Shown: piece after piece, positions 57,917 to 64,000 of the stretch | How the letters are laid out: every line of letters begins with the position of its first letter | Position numbering within the stretch: position 1 is the first letter of the stretch | Origin: Tetranychus cinnabarinus | Lineage: Eukaryota; Arthropoda; Arachnida; Trombidiformes; Tetranychidae | DNA: 64,000 bases | Direction: 5' to 3' | Assembly: GCA_022266195.1 (NCBI GenBank) | Contig: WHVY01000005.1 | Coordinates: 248,001-312,000, forward strand | Translations under genes and position numbers: made by a program | The notes under the pieces: generated by a model | Databases searched by the model: none | Told to the model about the DNA's origin: nothing | What the model saw: the letters and a program-made list of their open reading frames with translations, nothing else

Positions 57917-58779
57917 GGGGTTAACATAATGTTTTTAACTAGGCATGAAAATTAAGTTTCAGAAACATTCTAAACAGTTTATTTCTATCTTTGAGCAATG
58001 AAGGGACAGTATCAATCGTTGTTTCGCGAAATTTCTTTGATCTGACAAAACTGTGTAAGTTACGAAGTTTTTGCCCGTTTTTGGCACCTTTGGGGCATTT
58101 AGCGAGCTTCTTTAATTTATAATAGATATTCTTCGAGTTTTTTCTGTTAGACTATGTTCCTGAGTTTCTACTTCTATCATAATACGAATCAGAAAAAAAT
58201 TGCAATAATTATTTAAACAGAAATACTGTTTTTAACAAAAAGGCAACTCTTTGCATTTCATGCGTGTTTTTGAAACTTGAAACAAGTAATTTTTATCAGG
58301 CTTTCTTCATTTCTGATCTTTCTGAAAAATAATTTTTGTTCATGTGACAATTACATCGATCTCTAATGCCGTCTCGGCCACGAAAAAAGCCATGTTTAAT
58401 GCAATTGATTGGATGATTGGATGATATAGAGCTTCTTCTGGGATAATCACCATTAAAAAGCCTTTGAATAATGGAAGGGCTAAAATAGGGTTCACGAATA
58501 CGTAGAATTTTTCAACACCATATTTCATGAGACTACACCTTCGACTATCATCATGATGAAAATCGAGGAGTTCCCAGTGTTTTTCAGGTCACTTCTATCC
58601 ATTTGAAATGAAGTGTTTTATAAATTTTTGATTTTTGATAGATTTGAAAACCTGAACATTGGCACAATGGCCTGAAATTCGATAGAGCTTACCTAGGAGA
58701 CGTTGTGAATCTATTAAACTTGTTTTCATGATTCAGAATACATTCTAACTGGTCTAGTTAAAAACATTATGTTAACCCC
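57917..58779. mobile_element. Tc1/mariner-type non-autonomous element, 863 bp
   Basis: Perfect inverted ends of at least 26 bp starting GGGGTTAACATAATGTTTTT on both sides, flanked by TA (57915-57916 and 58780-58781). It stands 40 bp from the previous element and has almost the same length, but different termini. The interior minus frame at 58340-58528 has no recognisable transposase motif. Confidence 0.78.
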
Positions 58780-58826
58780 TAATAAACATGCCTGAGTTGC
58801 TTTTCGCATAGAAGATTTTATAACTA

Positions 58827-59014
58827 CTGTAAAACCTTAGTTAATGCATAACTCGGTTAACGCATAAAACGCTCCATCTACTGTTAATTAGTCGTTATTA
58901 GTCTAGTTTTCACAACTAGTTGTCAATGTAAATTTATTGAAAAAACAACGCCATCTTACTGATTTTTCTTTGAAGCTTAACCCACATTTTTATGCATTAA
59001 CTAAGGTTTTACAG
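58827..59014. mobile_element. Pogo/Tigger-like MITE, 188 bp
   Basis: Inverted ends CTGTAAAACCTTAGTTAATG on both sides (24 bp perfect, to GCATAA), flanked by TA (58825-58826 and 59015-59016). The AAACCT...GGTTAA pattern is typical of pogo-like MITE ends. No coding capacity. Confidence 0.82.
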
Positions 59015-61905
59015 TAATCCGAAAATCTTCGAATGTCTTTGTCAACATTCTTGTCTACTCAGTAGTGACACGCGATAGACCCGGGTGACCGGCGACAATC
59101 TGTTTGTCCGCGTTTGTTCACGTGAATTTCAAAAACTGTCGATGCATCGAAAACGGAGAGAGCAATCAAACAAACTAGATTGCATCAAAAAGGGTGCAAA
59201 AAATATATTAAAACTGCCTTTAAACGCTAGAAAAATCATTCTCACACTTTGCAAAAAAAGTAGAAAACTTTTCAAAATTTGGTTTTTAGGCCCTAGAATA
59301 CTTATGTTTGATACAGAATCCAACCATCTTGCAATAAATCAATCTACACCTAGAAATAAAAGAATATATGATTAAAAAGTTCGAGTCTTATTGCATCAAC
59401 CAGAAAAAAGGAATCAAACGTCAAAATTTAACATTTGAACCACACAGAACTAACATAATTTGCTTAATAATCTATTAATAGTTTTGTTCACCAATCAATT
59501 CACATTTGCAGATTTTATCAATTTATCGGTGCTTTAATCGACTTTCGAACAAATAGATGTAAAAACAGCATATTTGAATGGTAAATAAGGAAACGAAATT
59601 TGCATGCAACAGTGTTTATCGAAGATTTCGAAGTTTATCGAAGGGTTTATCGAAGATATCAGTTTAGATTGTGAACGAAAATGAACTCCTTGTGGGTTGG
59701 AGCAATCTGTTAGAGCTTAGAATCTAGTGAAGATGAAAAGATCTGGATTCTTGATAGCCAAATAATCAGCATTGTTCCACTATTTTGACTGGGAACAATT
59801 TAATTGCGGCTATATAATAGTTCTTTCTCTTAAAAATACATAATCAGATTTTCTGTTGAAAATTACTCACGATAAATGAATTACGATTTCGTCAAATAAA
59901 TAAATATTAATATTATGATAAATAAGTGACTTAGAATTCGCTTGAGCTAAATCAATAAAAACCAATTGAAGCAAATGGTAACTTTCGATTCATAATTATT
60001 GTCATAAAAAGTTGAAAGTCTATGTGAGACTATGCTGAGCTTTGAAAGAGGATAAAAGTCAATTTGAAACATTCAAAAAATGTTTCAGTTTCATTAATGA
60101 TAAATGATGAACAGGGGAAAATTGAGTTACTTTTCATGATGAAATGATTTTCAACACATTTTGATGGATGAACTATTTCATTTTAACAAAATGATTTTTC
60201 ATTATTTTGCATCGACAAAAGATAGACTGTAAAGCATCATGGTGAAGCCGATGAAGGTGAACTGAACTTCTTTTTGTTAATGAGCTAAATTTGATGTTGT
60301 AAAGATGTATACACATGTAACATGGTCTGCACACCTAAAAAAGTCATTAATCAAGCAAAGTGATTTTAATCTGGTCAAAGTCATATCAGAATGAAATTGC
60401 AGACAAAAATTCATTTTTCTTCTTCCTTCTAAAATGTTTGCCAAAATTGAAAACTGTGATTACTTTTTTAGCTTTTGAAAAATGCTTTAAAATGACTAGA
60501 GCATTACTTTGAAAATTGAGCTCATGATAACCACCCAGATGGTAACAATTTAAAATGAGTGAAATTTATGTTTCAAGGTGACTTATGATATTCATGAGAG
60601 AAGTTTTTTATTCAAGCTTTTCCATAACTGTAATTGATGATTGCCTCTGACTTAATATACACACTAAAATATTCGAGTCATTCCTTTCATAGAAAGTCAC
60701 AAGTTTTGTGTCACATATAGTTGAGTTGTGATTTGAGAGCAGTTTTATCAACGGGTAATATGGAATAGTAATATTTGAATAGAATTCAGTAAAATTTTAT
60801 ATGAAATGAAATGCAAATAAAAAAAATTTCATCCTTGCTTGAATGCATAGAAACTCGCAAGCTCTTTTGCTGAGGCACTGATTCAATTGTAGTTCATTAA
60901 TTGAAATGATTATTTCATTTAATTGAATATTACATTAAAATTAGGCCAAAAGTTTGGACATTACGGTTATTCAGTTTTTTTATCGTTTTCACATTAATGC
61001 CCATGAGATTTTTTATTTTGAAACTTTGAATGTAAAAAATTCATGGAAATAAACAGTAAACTAACAATATGAAGTGAAAATCAAATTGACTTTTCGATAC
61101 TTTAAACTTAATACATCACCTGTTTGTACACATAAATGTAGAAAAACTAACCCAATCACACCTCACCGTGCTAATTTTTCATTTTATTAAAGTTTTTGTC
61201 ATTTATTAGTCTGAGCGAAGCGAAGACTTAGTCCACAGCTCAAAAATTTCAAAAAATCAAACTTTGGTCATCGATAGCTCACAAACGGTAACACCTAACC
61301 CTCTCAAATTTTCACCATAGATGGACATCCCTATGAAAAAGTGCGGAAAGAAAGGATTTTTGTTTACGAATTTCCGTTTCCGTTTTATAGGCCAAAAACC
61401 GATTTCGTTAAATACAGGGCCTAAGTGGATGAAACTTGTCAAAAAGTTATTTCATGTTACCTGTGCAAAATTCCATTATTAAAAAGTTCCTTATACCTTC
61501 AGTAAGTGGTTATTTTCAGTGATTCTATTTTTTCTCCAAAAAAATTCGAACTATTCTAGAACTTTCTGAATCTTCCTTCTTCATCTGCAAATATAATTTC
61601 AAGGTTTGCAAAAACAAATTTGCTTTCGAAATTTTGATAATAAGCGATTTCGGCTAAAAAATCTTGCCTAAAGGATTTTGATACTTTAAGATTACGAGTA
61701 ACCAATGACTATTTATTTCTTCACAAATTGTGCCTAAAAGTCATTGTATTTGACTCAACGCTCGCTCAGACTACGCCGCTTCACGGCTGACCTAGTTTAC
61801 AACATTTTATCGATAATTAACAGAATATGACTATTCAAATAAAATCGATATCAAAGTTTACATGATTTTTATCGATATGATGAAAATAATCATATCGAAT
61901 GCCTC
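59015..61905. other. Intergenic, no gene seen; possible element 61207-61774
   Basis: About 59070-59160 is unusually G+C-rich for the window (agacccgggtgaccggcgac) but holds no recognised gene. At 61207 the text tagtctgagcga has an inverted partner at about 61764-61775, each beside gcg-rich words, as at ends of a decayed transposon. Confidence 0.4.
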
Positions 61906-62217
61906 TGACTGTATAAATCACCAAGAAAGTAACTGATGAGATGCACAATTTAAAGGTTAAAGAGCTGAAATTATTTGCACATCATCACCTTTCAATGATA
62001 AATTGTTGAACAAATAGAAATATTCATGAATAATTAATAGTTTACCTAGACTAATTACGCTAGTTTTTTATTTCCTCTATTGATATTAGGTCTGATGGTG
62101 GCGCGAGGAGAGGAAATACGTCAAAGAGCCATTCAAGCTATGCAAGTTTATACTTCCCAAGAAGATATCTCATCTAAAAATAATAAGGTTAAACGTTTGT
62201 TTATTCACATTCACTTC
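61906..62217 (+). repeat. 0.3-kb dispersed duplication, copy 2 with possible exon 62090-62187
   Basis: Counterpart of 56552-56856. Behind a good pyrimidine tract and TTAG acceptor, one frame stays open: LMVARGEEIRQRAIQAMQVY, then TSQEDISSKNNK, to a GTTAAA donor-like site at 62188. The protein fragment is not recognised. It could be an exon of a gene with long introns, or a chance frame in a repeat. Confidence 0.5.
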
Positions 62218-64000
62218 ACTATTGAAATCTACTGTTTAATGAATTCATGATAAAAATTGAATCCAATAAAGTGAAAAACGATGACGTTTTCATTGGTCTT
62301 TGTCATTTCGATCAAAACACATCGTTACATACTGAACACAAGCGAGTGGAAAGACTGTCCCTTCACAATCCATCCCGCAAACTGTAATATCTTTTTCAGG
62401 TGATTTGCTGCTTCTTTAATCAAAATTCCTTGAGTTAGTCACATCCATCCTGTGAAAAAAACTATCGGCTAACTATTATAAACAGACAAATCTTTACAAA
62501 ATTTTTCTCAATCACAACTTTCTTCAATCAACATACCAAACCTGAGTTTCATCCAAGCAGTTTGACACCCGTTTTAGCAAGCAAACAAAAAGTATTGAAC
62601 TGCAAAAATGAAATGAAATTAGATTATCAGATTGCGCATCAGCCCATAATAAAGTGATTATGATGATACAGCGGTCAAAGTTTTGCTAATAAAAAGCTTA
62701 TCATTTCTCAATTGAAAACTGTCAATCTGTTGTCATGTAAAGGGATTAATACGATAAGAAGCATGATTATCGTTAGCATAAACAAAAATTAAATTTCCTG
62801 AATTTTGGTCATCATTAAGTGAAAAGGATAAAATGTTTAATCAGATGACTATTAGCAAGTTAACTTTTTATTTCTGCCATTTGTGACTAATGGTAATTCA
62901 ATCAGGGTAATTATGAATTATCATTATTAACATTATCATCATCATTTAAAAACATCAACTTAATCGTGAATATCATTAAAATGATGATATGCAAATGAAA
63001 TGGAATTGATGAAATATTGATAAATGCAAGAAAAGAGCAACAAGAAAAAAAAAGTTAAATGATGTTGAGTAAAAATAAAGAGACGTTCTGATGATGATGA
63101 TAATTGTAAATTATAGCTTTTATTGCATTACGAGAATAACGAGAAGTATTAAAAAAATGGTAAAGAAAAGGGTTAACCAGGTGAGCATAAAAATTTTAAT
63201 GAGATTACAATTTAATGATATTCATAATGGTAATCGCCTTATTTCACCAGTTAATGTGAAACATGTTCAATAAGCAACATCATTTAGTGGTGATTATGAT
63301 CATAGAAACATCATCTTTTCCAAACGATTATTGAATTATAAATTTGTATTCTGCCCAAGGAATCAAGAAAGTTGATGTTAATTATGGTAATGACGATTGT
63401 CACCCAAGTCATGCAAAACATTTACAAGACCAATGATTAACATCCAGTCTGGTTGCATGATACTCGATGAATTTTTACACCAACACTGGTTACAGTTTTT
63501 TCTTCTTCTTCTTTTCAGGTAAATTGAAATATTCTTGGGTGGTTAACAGGTTTAATTTTGTGCTATACATTAACAGGTTAATCACTTTTATTTCAATTAC
63601 ATTTAATCAATTAGCAATGAACACAATTAAAATGTTATCTTTCTCTCTCTTTAGTGTTGCGCTTCATGTTGATCATCATGTTAACCTTCATGTTATTTAT
63701 AATGCTTCAATTGAGGTTGTTTCATTTCATATACAGTTTACTATTGTAAAGTTTCTTTATTCATTAACTCTTATCTGAACCAATCTAAATGAACTTTTCA
63801 AACATTTTTCTTTTCTTATTATTCTTTCTTTAATGATTGTTTGTCAACTTTTTCAACCATTCCAATTGTGTTAAATTGTTGATAATGAAAACAATTAAAT
63901 GTCAATTGTACATGCATGTTGTGTCAGTCAAACATTTGACATTACCTTAATTATCAAAAATTAACAATTTTCCTTCTTTTTTCTTTTAATTGTTATGTAG
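62218..64000. other. Right end, no gene seen
   Basis: A+T-rich with ATG/ATC repeat patches (about 62918-62945, 63090-63110). Frames at 63091-63273 and 63467-63778 lack any protein-like feature. Confidence 0.45.

Noticed and set aside
58340..58528. 62-codon frame inside the 863-bp element as a transposase remnant
   Set aside because: No DDE or helix-turn-helix motif is recognisable; the element looks non-coding.
59070..59110. G+C-rich patch as a tRNA gene
   Set aside because: No cloverleaf with correctly spaced A and B boxes could be folded by eye.

Overview
The window is eukaryotic nuclear DNA. It is strongly A+T-rich, and its genes are split by GT/AG introns and end in AATAAA signals. The proteins (an agrin-like LamEGF/Kazal protein, a DUF229 ectoenzyme, a microsomal CYP2-clan-like P450, GBF1, mitochondrial ribosomal protein mL55, ECSIT) are animal. 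The compact genes, the intronless P450 and the families of tiny secreted peptides suggest an arthropod, most likely a mite of the Tetranychus (spider mite) kind. That placement is inference; no marker gene was searched.

Layout. 1-8535 (+): the last two exons of an agrin-like gene whose 5' part lies outside the window, with a tiny secreted-peptide ORF on the other strand inside the 5.6-kb intron. 9.8-20.3 kb: an accessory block with one intact three-exon DUF229 gene (12520-15127), a broken copy and two shorter relics of it, four minus-strand genes for short secreted peptides, one 3'UTR relic of that peptide family, and two transposon-like MITEs. 21061-22572 (+): intronless cytochrome P450. 23057-32614 (-): a housekeeping block of GBF1 (4 coding exons, about 1878 aa), mL55 (2 exons) and ECSIT (3 exons). 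32.6-42.6 kb: about 10 kb with no supportable gene. 42.6-44.7 kb: nested transposons. 44979-53120: four 2077-bp units, each carrying two inverted, identical copies of a 63-aa secreted-peptide gene (eight copies in all). 53.1-64 kb: no convincing gene, but three MITE-like elements side by side and a 0.3-kb duplicated segment that contains a possible exon.

The most notable system is the peptide family. Members share a signal peptide (MQLxKIVSSVFLxA-like), have unrelated mature parts, and keep a nearly invariant core promoter: TATAAAA, then 33-34 bp to a CAGTTG initiator. One member has been amplified into a palindromic array. Its tail-to-tail spacer is a dead Tc1-like transposase fragment, and the orientation of the spacers flips partway along the array. 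The opposed identical genes could yield double-stranded RNA.

GBF1 (Golgi Arf-GEF), ECSIT (complex I assembly and Toll signalling) and mL55 (mitochondrial ribosome) are unrelated in pathway apart from the mitochondrial pairing of the last two. Exon joins were inferred by hand from splice sites and homologous protein order.
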